Shown here: positions 13,068 to 23,310 of the stretch, piece by piece
How the letters are laid out: the number at the start of each line of letters is the position of its first letter
Numbering within the stretch: position 1 is the first letter of the stretch
Assembly: GCA_963693085.1 (NCBI GenBank)
Contig: OY856411.1
Coordinates: forward strand, 115,126,767-115,190,766
Direction: 5' to 3'
DNA length: 64,000 nucleotides
Source: Alisma plantago-aquatica
Lineage: Eukaryota > Streptophyta > Magnoliopsida > Alismatales > Alismataceae
The notes under the pieces: generated by a model
What the model was told of the DNA's origin: nothing
What the model saw: the letters and a program-made list of their open reading frames with translations, nothing else
Databases searched by the model: none
Program-made: the position numbers and the translations under genes

Positions 13068-13625
13068 TTTGGCGTCGGTCGTTTAACCCCATTTGGCGTC
13101 GGTTTCCGACCGACGCCTATGTGGGCGTCGCTAAAGGTCGAACACTTCGGCGTCGGTTTTTTAACCGACGCCTATTTGTCCTATAGGCGTCGGTTGTTTA
13201 GTACATAACCGCCGCCAAAAGTGTTCGCGCCACAGAAAATGGCGTCATCTAGGGCACTTTGTGCGTCGGTTATTTACTACACAACCGACGCCTATATATA
13301 ATATAGCGTCGGTGTTTTAGTAGATAACCGACACATAAAGTGCCCTAGATGACGCCATTTTCTGTGGCGCGAACACTTTTGGCGTCGGTTATATACTAAA
13401 CCACCGACGCCTGTACTTCAAGACGACACGGCCGTGCTTCCCTGCACGGCCGTGTTAGTACTATAGGCATCGGTTTTATATGAATAACCGACGCCATTTA
13501 CACCACGGCCGTGCTATCCTGCACGGTCGGGTTGTTTGTACTATTAGGCGGCGGTTTTATCAAATAACTTACGCTGTATGTCTTTGCTGACGGTTTTTAT
13601 TAAATAACCGACGCCTATTTATATT
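13068..13625. repeat. CACTA-1 subterminal array of GGCGTCGGTT / AACCGACGCC motifs
   Basis: At least a dozen copies of a short motif occur in alternating orientation, often as small hairpins (GGCGTCGGTT, spacer of 4-15 bases, AACCGACGCC). In characterised CACTA elements such subterminal repeats are transposase-binding sites. The block also holds two GC-rich inverted stretches of CACGGCCGTG near 13428-13450 and 13503-13530. Confidence 0.85.
13190..13412. repeat. Large palindrome inside the subterminal array
   Basis: Arms of roughly 100 bases (about 13190-13292 and 13306-13412) are inverted copies around a short AT loop. Both carry the unit that includes GTGTTCGCGCCACAGAAAA and its complement. 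The transcript or single strand would form a long hairpin. Confidence 0.8.
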
Positions 13626-13875
13626 TTTTTTTATATCAGGTTGCAGGCCTGCTGTGGCTGGTCAGCAGGATGAGAACCTGCAGTTCAGTTTTCTGAACTG
13701 CAGGTTTACGACATCCATTGATATTAGCCTACAAACAGGCCGCAAACCTGCAAAAGTCACAAGCAAAATTCTACACAAGTACATACATTCAGACATCAAT
13801 TCAATTCTCACATTCACACATATAGAAACATTCAAAAACATGTATTAACATTCAGAAATATTTATTTACAAAGTA

Positions 13876-16800
13876 TCATTCATTATCGCTATCAACATCC
13901 CAATTATATCTTACAGTTGCCACTGCTTGTATGGCTTTTTCCCATTCTTCTCTTACTTCATTTAATGCTTCCATCGTATATGGAGCATGTATATTTTTTA
14001 AGCGTTTACCTGTAGTATTGTCAGTTTTAAACACCTGCAAAGAGAATGATGTATATATATAAGTAATAATATAAAAAATAAGATAAGATTGATATATTTC
14101 ATACTAACTAATGAGACTATATATAATACCTCATGTATGGTATCGATGTCCAATGCGACATATTTAATAATCATCTGCATAAATCGCATCACATAGTATG
14201 CGCATGACCAGCCATTGTCTTGTGTAGCACACTATAAATTGAAACATACAAAATAATACAACTAAGCACAATTCACATCAATAATATATATATTCGAATC
14301 GGGAACTTACTTGTACGTTCTGCCAATTTATTGGCTGGTTCTTTTTCCTTGGGACCGTTCCTCCAGCCTTTTTGAATGCATCTAAACCCCTACATGTTAA
14401 TATAACACAATAAATTGCATAAGTAAATAGTAATGTAATAAAAGTTGTTAACGGATATAAAAATGAAATATTTCTCACCAGAATAATGGCATTCTCATTA
14501 CGTGTCCAATTTTAGTGTTCAATGTACTCCCCGCAGGATCTAGATAATAAACAGTGAATGTCCTGGGGACAATAACTAGTAACTCCCAATGTCTACTGCT
14601 AGAAGTAAGAAGTTAACAATTAATAACTCAAAATGCAAAATAAAAATGGAATTTTCTTAAGTCCAAATTATAAATAAAGTAAACTTACTTGACATTGAAT
14701 GGAGCTATTATTATCATCTTCTTTTGCTGACCAAAAATTGTAAAATCATCTATACAGTATTGTTGAACATTATCAGGGTCTTTAGCTACCAAACTAATCA
14801 ATGATGGAATCAAAAATCCCACATGATCAAATGCAAATTGTTTGCAATGATCTTCGACTAGGTAGCTGCAAAACATATAGGCGTATGCATTAATATATAA
14901 GAAACCAGATCACCGGATCTTACACAAGGTATATGGATGTATAAACAAGATCTCACCTTATCCATGTCTCTATCATTGATGTATTCAGCCAATCATACAT
15001 AAACAGCTCAATAATATCTTGTATAAATAAAGAGCTATCGTATGATTGACCTGCATAATCTGCATCTAAAGAAATAATTATAGGGCAATGTACATTATGT
15101 GCCCGTAGCCAACATGCCATTCCCCTACAAGCAGGACCTAACGGGTATGTTAGGTCAGTTGGAACCCAATCGGGTAATGCGGGAAGTGGAAGTGGAGGCC
15201 TAGGTGCTCCTGGTGTCTTCTTTTTAACCTTTACATATAATTTCAGATCAGTTGACATCATATATACACATTAACAGTCTAAATCAATGTAAATTTATCT
15301 TACAATTTCAGTCGTGTAGACGACATCTGCTTTGGGCCACAATATCACCCCGCCTTCTGCCTCACCAAGTGTATCAATATCTGGGTGGGCATATGGCAAC
15401 GCAACTTCCCTCCAATTGGGTAACACACGTAATGGGCCCACACGAACATAGCCCTGTGGCATTGGTCCCGTGAAACCTTTCCCCAGGAAGGGACGGGTAA
15501 GCTTGCGCCTCTGCAACAATGTAGTCTTGCATTCTTAAGCGGCATGGCTTCAATGCCTACAAATTTACGTAAATAATATTATACATATATACATATCATC
15601 TTGAAAACATAACAACTTGAAAAGACTAACTACAATGCCATAAACAATACTTACAGCAGACGTGCTAGGCGATGGGTCTCCAGGATTACTCACAGTCTGT
15701 GCATCAGGAGAAGAGTGGGTCGCCATAGGCATATTGGAAGCCTGAGATGCCTGCCACCGCAGCAATTCTTCCTTGACCTTCTCAGCAACTACATCGTTGA
15801 TCTTCTTAGCAACTAAATCCTCAACTCTCTTATTCTCCTATACATGGATAAAAGAAACATTATCTTCTTATTAATGAATTTCCTTTTGCAGTAACATTCT
15901 AAAAAAAGAATAGGTTACCTCTTCTTGAGAAAGTCCCGCTCTGGGTTTGCGCTGGGATGGCCCAAAGAATGCTTTGATGCCAACACCAGCGCCGGCACCT
16001 CTAACACGTCCAGGATGCTCTGGGTTACCCAGAGCAACTGTCAATTCATCCCTTGTGCCATAGGGATGAACGTACCTTGTTTCCTCTGCTCGTGCAGCTC
16101 CCGCTAATCACCATAAACAGAAATTGGTAAGTTAACACCACAAATAATCAATATTCAAACGATTTCTCTAAGAGTTGTATTTTACCATTTTTGCAGCCGC
16201 CTCAGCAGTTACAGGCTTCTTTATTTCACCCTTCTTGTTTTGCCTGCCAGCTATCCAGATATCATGGCGAGGCATGGGTGTGGCAGACTCCTGAGTAGGA
16301 GCAGACTCCTGAGTAGCCACAGACTCCGCCTGTAGTCTTTGGCAAACGCTTGCATAGCCTTTTGGACCCATAGTGTGGTCATGCACATTCAGTGCACGCC
16401 TTGCTTTTTGTGCGTCACTGAGGGCCTAGTTAGTATGCACATTAATGATTTGGTTAGTATCACTAAATGCTAATCTTGAATAGGTGAATACAATGTATAT
16501 TAATTAAATTGGGAGTGACGCCTAATACCTTGAATTATTCAGATTTTCTTGAAGCAACAAAATTGTCCCAATCTTCTTTGTCCAAGAATTTCCATTGTTC
16601 AAGGGCTGACTTCTTCTTCTTATCACCCTCTTTTATGTATTCTCTGTTCAGATTTGTCCTATAATTCCTAAGCATCTTTCCAGCGTGTTGCATCACATTT
16701 TTACGATGCAACTTCTCATCCAATGCAAACAGATTCTGTAAAATAGAAATGTTATTAACTAGTATCCAAAATATAATTGCAAATAATAGAATTTGTAATC

Positions 16801-17326
16801 TACAAAATAGAATTGCAAATAATAATAACTCACGCATAAATCCTTCCATATCAAGTCTTTTTTCCCTTGAGGAACTTTATGCCAATTGTCATACTTAACA
16901 CCACAATGGCTCCAAGTGGTACACCCAAGATAGTTCACAAAATTATTGCGGTTCACTCCAATTGGATTTCCTCCATTATCAAACTCCACCACCAATTTGG
17001 ATCCACTACCACTTAGAGCTAATAACTTCTTCAACAGAGTGATGCCCCTTTTCTTGTTAAGTGTTTGGTGTTGCGCATCAAGTTGCTCCAGTGCTTCAGT
17101 GGGTACAGGTGCATCAACCTAAAATTTGACAAAAATAAAACACACTAAATTAGCCCAATATAGAAATATAGGATATATGACATAACTAGAAGATAATGAA
17201 TTTTATAGAAATACAGGATATGTTTTTAGAACTTACATTAGTATCCTCACCATGCTCGTCATGGACAACATGCTCATCATGGACTTCATGCTCATCATGG
17301 ACATCATGCTCATCATGGTCAGCCAT
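13876..17326 (-). pseudogene. CACTA-1 second gene: En/Spm accessory transposase-like protein with DUF8039-like and Ulp1 (C48) domains
   Basis: Thirteen exons can be followed by splice signals: 17237-17326, 16834-17118, 16529-16735, 16186-16425, 15919-16103, 15655-15837, 15304-15556, about 14957-15230, 14689-14865, 14479-14598, 14311-14389, 14130-14231 and 13876-14034. The first is an Asp/Glu/His/Val repeat beginning MADHDEHDV. The next ones resemble the plant Transposase_24 (Ptta/En/Spm) domain. A DUF8039-like part (AEAQAYPSLPGERFHG, then TLGEAEGGVILWPK) follows. The C-terminus is an Ulp1 SUMO-protease fold: His in SRHWELLVI, Asp in YYLDPAG, Gln in TQDNGW and Cys in WSCAYYVM, so the catalytic set is present. 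Lesions are TAA at 16535-16537 and single-base frame losses near 16061-16067 and 15451-15455. The role in transposition is unknown. Confidence 0.85.
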
Positions 17327-17340
17327 CTGAAAATTTCATT

Positions 17341-17440
17341 AAAAAGGCAAACATTTAGCATTTGTATTAACTAGAAAAAGGCAAACATTTAGCATTTGTA
17401 TTAACTAGAAAAAGGCAAACATTTAGCATTTGTATAAACA
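17341..17440. repeat. 34-bp tandem repeat, about 3 copies
   Basis: A unit containing GGCAAACATTTAGCATTTGT is repeated three times head to tail between the TNP2 stop and the next gene. Confidence 0.85.
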
Positions 17441-17449
17441 TACATGTCT

Positions 17450-20400
17450 CTAAAATTGTGATCTTTTATCAATTAACAATCCTTCATTGTGATCTCCGCG
17501 CACATATAAGTCATCATTAGCTTCAATATTTTGTGGAGTTGGCAACCCAACTGAGAATGGACTGGAGTCATCATACTTATCATAGTACTCTTCTTCATCT
17601 ATAGGATCTTCAATGAACTGTCTTTTACCATGAAGAACAACCGACCATTTATCATTTGCAGGATCATTGATATAGAATATTTGTTTCGCCTGTGATGCCA
17701 ATATGAATGGTTCACCCTTCTCGCCAATCTTTTCAAAGTTCACCAAAGTGAAACCCAATTCATCCACTATAACTCCTTTGGTGTTATCAACCCAATTACA
17801 TTTAAAGAGCGGAATTTTGAAATCTATGTAGTCAAACTCCCAAATGTCCTCAATGACACCGTAATATGACATTTTAGCTTCACGTGGACTCTTATCCTTT
17901 GCACTTGCAAAGTACATAGTCGACGCTTGAAGAGTGACTCCACTATTTTGGACGACACTCTTATCATCTTGGCACTTTGTGTAATATGTGAATCCATTAA
18001 TGTCAAACCCTTCATAAGACATAACATTCGGTTTTGGTTTAAAGGCGAGGCATTTGATAGTTTCTGTAATATCATTTGGTGTTTGAGATAGTTGATGTAA
18101 GACTTTATCTTCAAACCACTTAGTAAAAGCCTTATTATGCTCTCTAGCAAGCCACATTGAACTTGCTCGAGGATGTTGTCTCTTTATGAAATTGGTATGT
18201 TCCTCGATATAAACACTCACTTCGTCCATATTGTGTAAAATATACAAGTGAGCTTGTTCCAACTGCTCACGGCTGATTACTTTCACCCGTGATCCCAAAA
18301 TTCCTTTGTCCTCCTCAATATTCTTGTCATTATCAGGAGTGTCATTACCACTGAAAAAGTCATTGCAAAAATCCATAACCTCTCTCGCCACATAACCTTC
18401 AATAATACTCCCTTCAGGCCGATAACGGTTTCGAACATCACCTTTAAAAACACTCATGTATCGTTCAAAGGGATACATCCAATGCAAGAAAAATGGTCCC
18501 AACATTTTCACTTCCCTAGTCAAGTGGACAACAAGATGTACCATGATATCAAAGAACGAAGGAGGGAAATACATCTCAAGCTGACATAGGGTAACAACCA
18601 CTTCTCTTTGCAAATTATCGAGAGTATCAGGGTCAATAACTTTGCTGCATAGACTGTTGAAAAAGAAACAAAGTCTGGTAATTGCAAACCTTACATGCTT
18701 CGGCAATATAGATCGAATTGCCACGGGCAATATTTGTTGCATTAGAGTGTGACAATCATGAAATTTAAGACCTATCAACTTCAGATCTTTCATTGATACC
18801 AATCTACGGATGTTGGATGAGTAACCATGTGGCACCTTAACATTTACCAAGCATTCACAAAAAGTTTTCTTCTCCTTTCTAGACAACGTGTAACAAGCGG
18901 GAGGTAAGTATGTTCTTTTATTACCCATTTCACGTAATTCTGTTAATTCTGACCTTCTTCCCATTTCACGTAGGTCCAGTCTGGATTTTATCCCATCTTT
19001 AGTCTTACCTGGTATATTTAATAGAGTACCAATGATGCTATCACAGACATTTTTCTCAACGTGCATTACATCGATACAATGCCTGACTGTCAAAGAACTC
19101 CAATAAGGAAGATCCCAAAATATTGACTTCTTCTTGAATGAAGAATTGTCACTTCGTGTGGCCATACTACATTGTGATTTCTTACCAAATTCATTGACAA
19201 TGTCTTTTACTCTTTCATAAACAACATCCCCTGGTATAGGTTTAGGTGCACTCCGTTCATCATTCCATCCATTGAATGCTTTGCGCTTCCTACGATACGG
19301 ATGGAATTTTGAAAGAAACCTTCGATGACCAAGATATACAGTCTTGCCGCCATATTTTAGTCTTATTGAATCAGTGTTTTCTTCACATATAGGACACGCT
19401 TTAGCTCCTTTGACACTATATCCAGACAAATTCCCATATGCTGGAAAGTCATTAATAGTGCAAAACAACATAGCGTGCAAACGAAATGTCTCTCTTGCTG
19501 AAGCATCATAGGTCATCACACCTTCAGCCCAAAGTTTCTTTAAGTCATCAATCAAAGGTTCAAGATAAACATCGATATCATTTCCGGGTTGTTTAGGGCC
19601 CGATATCAACAATGACAACATAACGTACTTATTTTTCATACACATCCAGGGAGGAAGATTGTATATAACAAGCATGACTGGCCAAGTGCTATGTTGGTTG
19701 TTCAATGTCCCGTACGGATTCATCCCATCTATACAAAGCCCAAGTCTTAGATTCCTATCTTCTTCACCAAATTAAGGGTACAATAGATCAATCTTCTTCC
19801 ACTGTGGGGAATCAGACGCATGTCATAGGATCCCATCATTATTTTTCTTAACATCTGCATGCCACCTCAAATTCTTCGCATCTTTCGGATTTGCAAACAA
19901 GCGTTGAAACCGTGATATTATAGGTAGATACCACAACACCTTGGCAGGAGAACCAGTTTTGGACTCCCCCGAAGTCGTCAATTTATACCGTGACGCACCA
20001 CATTTTGGACAATCTTTCAAATCTACAAAGTCCTTTTGAAATAATACACAATCATTCGGGCATGCGTGTATCTTCTTAGCCTCCATTCCCATTGGGCACA
20101 ACATTTTCTTTACCTGGTATGTTGAGACTGGAAGCTCGTTTCCTTCAGGAAGCATTTCTTTCAACAAAGTCAACAATGAAGTGAAGCTTTTGTCACTCCA
20201 TCTATTGTTAGCTTTCAACTTATACAATCTCAACACTGCGCTAAGCTTCGTAAACTTAGCAGAGCCTGTGTATAACGGTATCTCAGCATCATGCACAATG
20301 TTTGTAAAGATAGGAGGTGGATCGGTGTGCTCTACCCTACAACTATCCAGCATCGCATCAACGATGTCTGCTGGAACTGGTTCGTTCACATTTACGTCAT

Positions 20401-20698
20401 CGGAGGAAATTTCTTCTTCCACCCAAGCACTGCTATCGACATCTACTGGTTTCGATTTTGAAATCTCTCCATGCCAGTGCCATTCTGTATAGCCTTGTAC
20501 AATCCCGTTGCACATGACATGACTTTTGATTTCCTCACCAGTGTTGACTTTCAAGTTGTTACCGCAATGCCTACATGGACAGTAGAACCTATATGTAGGT
20601 TTTTTCCTATGTTCTTCGGCAAATCTAATAAACTGATCAAGACCAGATATAAACTCTGGGGTGCAAAGATTACGAATGGACATCCATGATCTATCCAT
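17450..20698 (-). pseudogene. CACTA-1 TNP2-type transposase, two in-frame stops
   Basis: Reading 1082 codons from ATG at 20698 gives a near-complete TNP2 protein. Residues 1-80 form the transposase-associated domain (MDRSWM start, FYCPCRHCGNN, EWHWHGE). The TNP2 core follows, including MNPYGTLNNQHSTWPVML, PPWMCMKNKYVMLSLLISG, QPGNDIDVYLEPLIDDLK and a CPICEE zinc-type motif near residue 420. The C-terminal part has DUF4218-like and DUF4216-like segments. Length fits the family (about 900-1100). The frame is interrupted by TGA at 19823-19825, where the family has an Arg (a C-to-T change), and TAA at 19772-19774, where it has Glu. Otherwise it is uninterrupted, so the gene died recently. It would cut the element ends in the nucleus after binding the subterminal repeats. 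Confidence 0.95.
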
Positions 20699-20832
20699 TC
20701 TATGATCAGAGAAAACAAGTATATATTAGGAAAACAAGTGATTGTTCATTCTAATGATTGTTCACATTCTAGGCCTACAAACACATTTGATGTCATTCTT
20801 ATATATAATAAATGTGTACCACCTATCCCATC

Positions 20833-21022
20833 CTTGAACACCTAATCTCACTAGTAAGTGTATAATGTGTATTGGGTTTTCAAGAAAATTTCGGCAGCAT
20901 TTCCCCGCTGTTCTCTAAGTACATATGTACTTAGAGAACAAACAGGGAAATGCTACCAAAATTTTCTCGAAAACTCAATACACATTATACACTTACATCC
21001 TATGTGAGATTAGGTGTTCAAG
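20833..21022. repeat. Leader palindrome, about 90-bp arms
   Basis: Arms 20833-20924 and 20925-21022 are near-perfect inverted copies centred on AAGTACATATGTACTT. The outer ends are CTTGAACACC and GGTGTTCAAG. It lies about 135 bases upstream of the transposase ATG. Confidence 0.9.
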
Positions 21023-21044
21023 AACAGTCCCAAACTGGGGACTA

Positions 21045-21077
21045 TCCAAGATTTACTCCTAATGAGTCAATCTTGGA
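21045..21077. repeat. Small hairpin next to leader palindrome
   Basis: TCCAAGATT (21045-21053) pairs with AATCTTGGA (21069-21077). The same hairpin with its flanks appears in CACTA-2 near 60110-60145. Confidence 0.75.
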
Positions 21078-21814
21078 CGGGTTTCTAGGCCAACAAACAC
21101 AATAATAGATATCTACAATGAAGTCGGACTCCATACAAACAGTACATAATTTAGTGATTGTTCATTCTAATTTATACCGATGTACAAGTAATATAAAAAA
21201 CAATGATTGTTCACATTCTAGGCCAACAAACACATGTGATGTCATTCTTATATATAATAAATGTGTACCACCTATAACAAACACATTGTCCAACATTAGG
21301 TTCAACACTTGAAACATACATTCGTTTTCAACATAAAAAAATTGTATCATTAGGGTCCAACATGTGGATTATATGGGACATACACATCAAGGTGGTCATA
21401 AGGGAGGATATTTCCTTATTTATGAGTAAGCAATATAAGATTAAGATCCATATAAAAATTAGGGCAGAAGGAAGAAATAAATCTTCTTTAGGATACAATA
21501 GACCCTTATGGATGTATTTAGGGTCATAGATACCATCATAGAACAAAAGGGGTACACTCTAGGATTTAAGATCACACTACATCATGTATTTTATACAAAA
21601 TTACATGTATGTGTATATAAAAAATATATTTATAAGGAACTTCTATACATATCTAATCAACAAATCAGTAATTAACTAAGTATTCATCAATACTTACTAT
21701 TAATCAGTATCTCTAATCATTAAAATCGGCAAGCAGATCAGTAATTGTAAATAACAAACTACGAATTGTTGAATTAAAGTAATCACTAAAGTAATACTAA
21801 CCAGTAGTACCAAT

Positions 21815-22007
21815 CATTAATCACTTAAAGCAGCAAGGAAATCAGTAAAACTAATCATGCATTACTAGTATAATAGAGCAATAGGATATTTACTTCGATG
21901 CATTACAGCAGTACCCAATTATTTCATTAATCACTGAAAGCTGCAAGGAAATCAGTAAAACTAATCATGCATTACTAGTATAATAGAGCAATAGGATATT
22001 TACTTCG
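21815..22007. repeat. 83-bp direct repeat
   Basis: 21815-21897 and 21925-22007 are nearly identical and contain TAATCATGCATTACTAGTAT. They differ by only a few bases. Confidence 0.85.
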
Positions 22008-22421
22008 GCGGCAAGGAGCAGCGACAAGGTCCAGGTGTCAGGTAGGCAGGCAGGCGTCGGCGGGCGGCGGCAAGGACGTCAGGAAGGCAAGCAGGCGTCG
22101 GCGGGCGGCGGCAAGGAGGAAGGCGGCGCGGCGGCGAGCTCCAGGCGTCAGGCAGGCAGACCAAGGACCAGCGGCGTCGGCGGCAACGATCTCCAGGCGT
22201 CCGGAGAAGGGGGCACGGTCCAGAAGGGGGTGCAGCAGTAGTGGCGGCGGAGAAGGGGGCGTCGGAGTAGCAGTGGCGGCACGACGGCGCTGTCGTGGAG
22301 AACAAGGAGCAGAGAAATCGACGGCGACAGCGTGGGAAATCGACGGAGAAGCAGAAAAAAGGGCTCGCAATGAAACAGAAGAAAGGGGAAGAGTCGGGCA
22401 TCGCGGGTTATAAAGTCCCAA
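22008..22421 (-). other. CACTA-1 GC-rich 5' leader
   Basis: This 400-bp block is strongly GC-rich against an AT-rich surrounding. It contains a roughly 40-bp tandem repeat around 22045-22120 (unit with GCGTCGGCGGGCGGCGG). Reading frames in it are Pro/Ala/Arg-rich low-complexity and overlap on both strands, so I treat it as an untranslated leader or promoter-proximal exon. CACTA-2 has a CT-rich block in the same relative place (59240-59700). Confidence 0.6.
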
Positions 22422-22845
22422 ATAGCTTCGGTTTCTTACAACAACCGACGCCTAAACATCTTTAGTGTCGGTTGTTGGAAAAAACCGACGTCCAATTGGA
22501 CGATATTTTCATGAAATTGTTTGGCGGGAACCACCTTCAGCGTCGATTATTCTTGAATAACCGACGCTGAAGGTGACACTTTTCGCGCAAATTTTCATCG
22601 CACATAGGCGTCGGTTTCTACATAAATAACCGACGCTGAAAATGACACTATTTTTTTGATCAAAAAATGGATTTTGCGGGCGACTTTAAGCGTCGGTTTG
22701 TTATAAACAACCGACGCTTAAGACAAAGTGGTACCCGTGTCTAGCTGGTCTTCGAATATAGACATCGGTTTTCGTAAACAACTGACGCCTAACATAGAAG
22801 GCGTCGGTTTTCCTTAATAACCGACGCCCAGAAAAGTGTCACTGA
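22422..22845. repeat. CACTA-1 subterminal array (5' end relative to genes)
   Basis: Repeated CGTCGGTT and AACCGACGC motifs in both orientations continue the pattern of 13068-13625, for example near 22600-22640, 22690-22725 and 22800-22830. These are probable transposase-binding sites next to the promoter. Confidence 0.85.
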
Positions 22846-22851
22846 ATGCTA

Positions 22852-22865
22852 TTTCTGTAGTAGTG
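22852..22865. repeat. CACTA-1 terminal inverted repeat (5' end relative to genes)
   Basis: TTTCTGTAGTAGTG, exact inverse of 13049-13062. Confidence 0.95.
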
Positions 22866-22868
22866 AGG
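22866..22868. repeat. CACTA-1 target-site duplication, right
   Basis: AGG follows the right terminal repeat and matches 13046-13048. Confidence 0.9.
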
Positions 22869-23310
22869 GGTACTGGGGGCTTACCAACACACACAATTCA
22901 GAATCAATTACTATGACAATTGTTGTACTCTTTTGTTGTGATAACTGAGACAACCCAACCAAGTCCTAACTGAGAGCAATTATGGGAGAGGAGGTTCATC
23001 ACTAGTATGAAAATAGAAGGGGACAACTCTTTTGTGTCTATTCTAGTAGAACAACATGAGTTCTAGGTTGTCCATGTGGACTTCCATTGAGGCGAGGTGG
23101 CCGTTTCCCGTCTCTAGGAGGACAACGTCAACCAGTTTTCCATGGTAGAGACAAGGAGTTGTTGCAGATGTCATTCGAGTTTGTTGTCTGTGGTGGAGAC
23201 CAATAGCCACAGTAGGTGAGTCCCAATGCAACTAGAAGATAGTTGCACATCTAAAATGATGAGGAGATGTCATTGTACTTTCTCTAGGACCATTTATATC
23301 CTTAAAACCA
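22869..23310 (+). repeat. Copia 3' LTR, right part
   Basis: Directly after the CACTA-1 target copy, GGGTACTGGGGGCTTACCAAC resumes downstream of the split TATA box, as expected for the transcribed part of the LTR. The right end is uncertain because no second LTR is in the window; I place it near the CA at 23310. Confidence 0.55.

Larger units (their letters stand above)
20699..22007 (-). other. CACTA-1 leader or intron region upstream of the transposase ATG
   Basis: This non-coding stretch is AT-rich and repetitive. It contains a 190-bp palindrome, a second small hairpin, partial duplication of about 75 bases (20754-20829 and 21203-21276) and an 83-bp direct repeat (21815-21897 and 21925-22007). 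The palindrome and small hairpin recur upstream of the transposase in CACTA-2 at 60.1-60.35 kb, so they are ancestral to the family. Confidence 0.7.
13049..22865 (-). mobile_element. CACTA-1: complete CACTA (En/Spm) transposon
   Basis: The element starts CACTACTACAGAAA at 13049 and ends with its exact inverse at 22852-22865. It is flanked by the 3-bp duplication AGG at 13046-13048 and 22866-22868, diagnostic for this superfamily. Both ends carry arrays of short inverted GGCGTCGGTT motifs. On the minus strand it encodes a TNP2-type transposase (17450-20698) and a second multi-exon gene with an Ulp1-type protease domain (13876-17326). Both genes carry nonsense or frameshift lesions, so the element could move only with transposase supplied by another copy. 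Removing it rejoins the copia LTR (11465-13048 with 22869 onward). Confidence 0.95.

Noticed and set aside
13068..13625. Regular short repeats with spacers, CRISPR-like at first sight
   Set aside because: The motif alternates in orientation, spacing is irregular, the sequence is a plant transposon end, and a matching array lies at the other end. It is a CACTA subterminal array.
22000..22421. Overlapping open frames of 127-133 codons on the minus strand
   Set aside because: Low-complexity Pro/Ala/Arg frames in a GC-rich block, open on both strands; no domain. Treated as leader.
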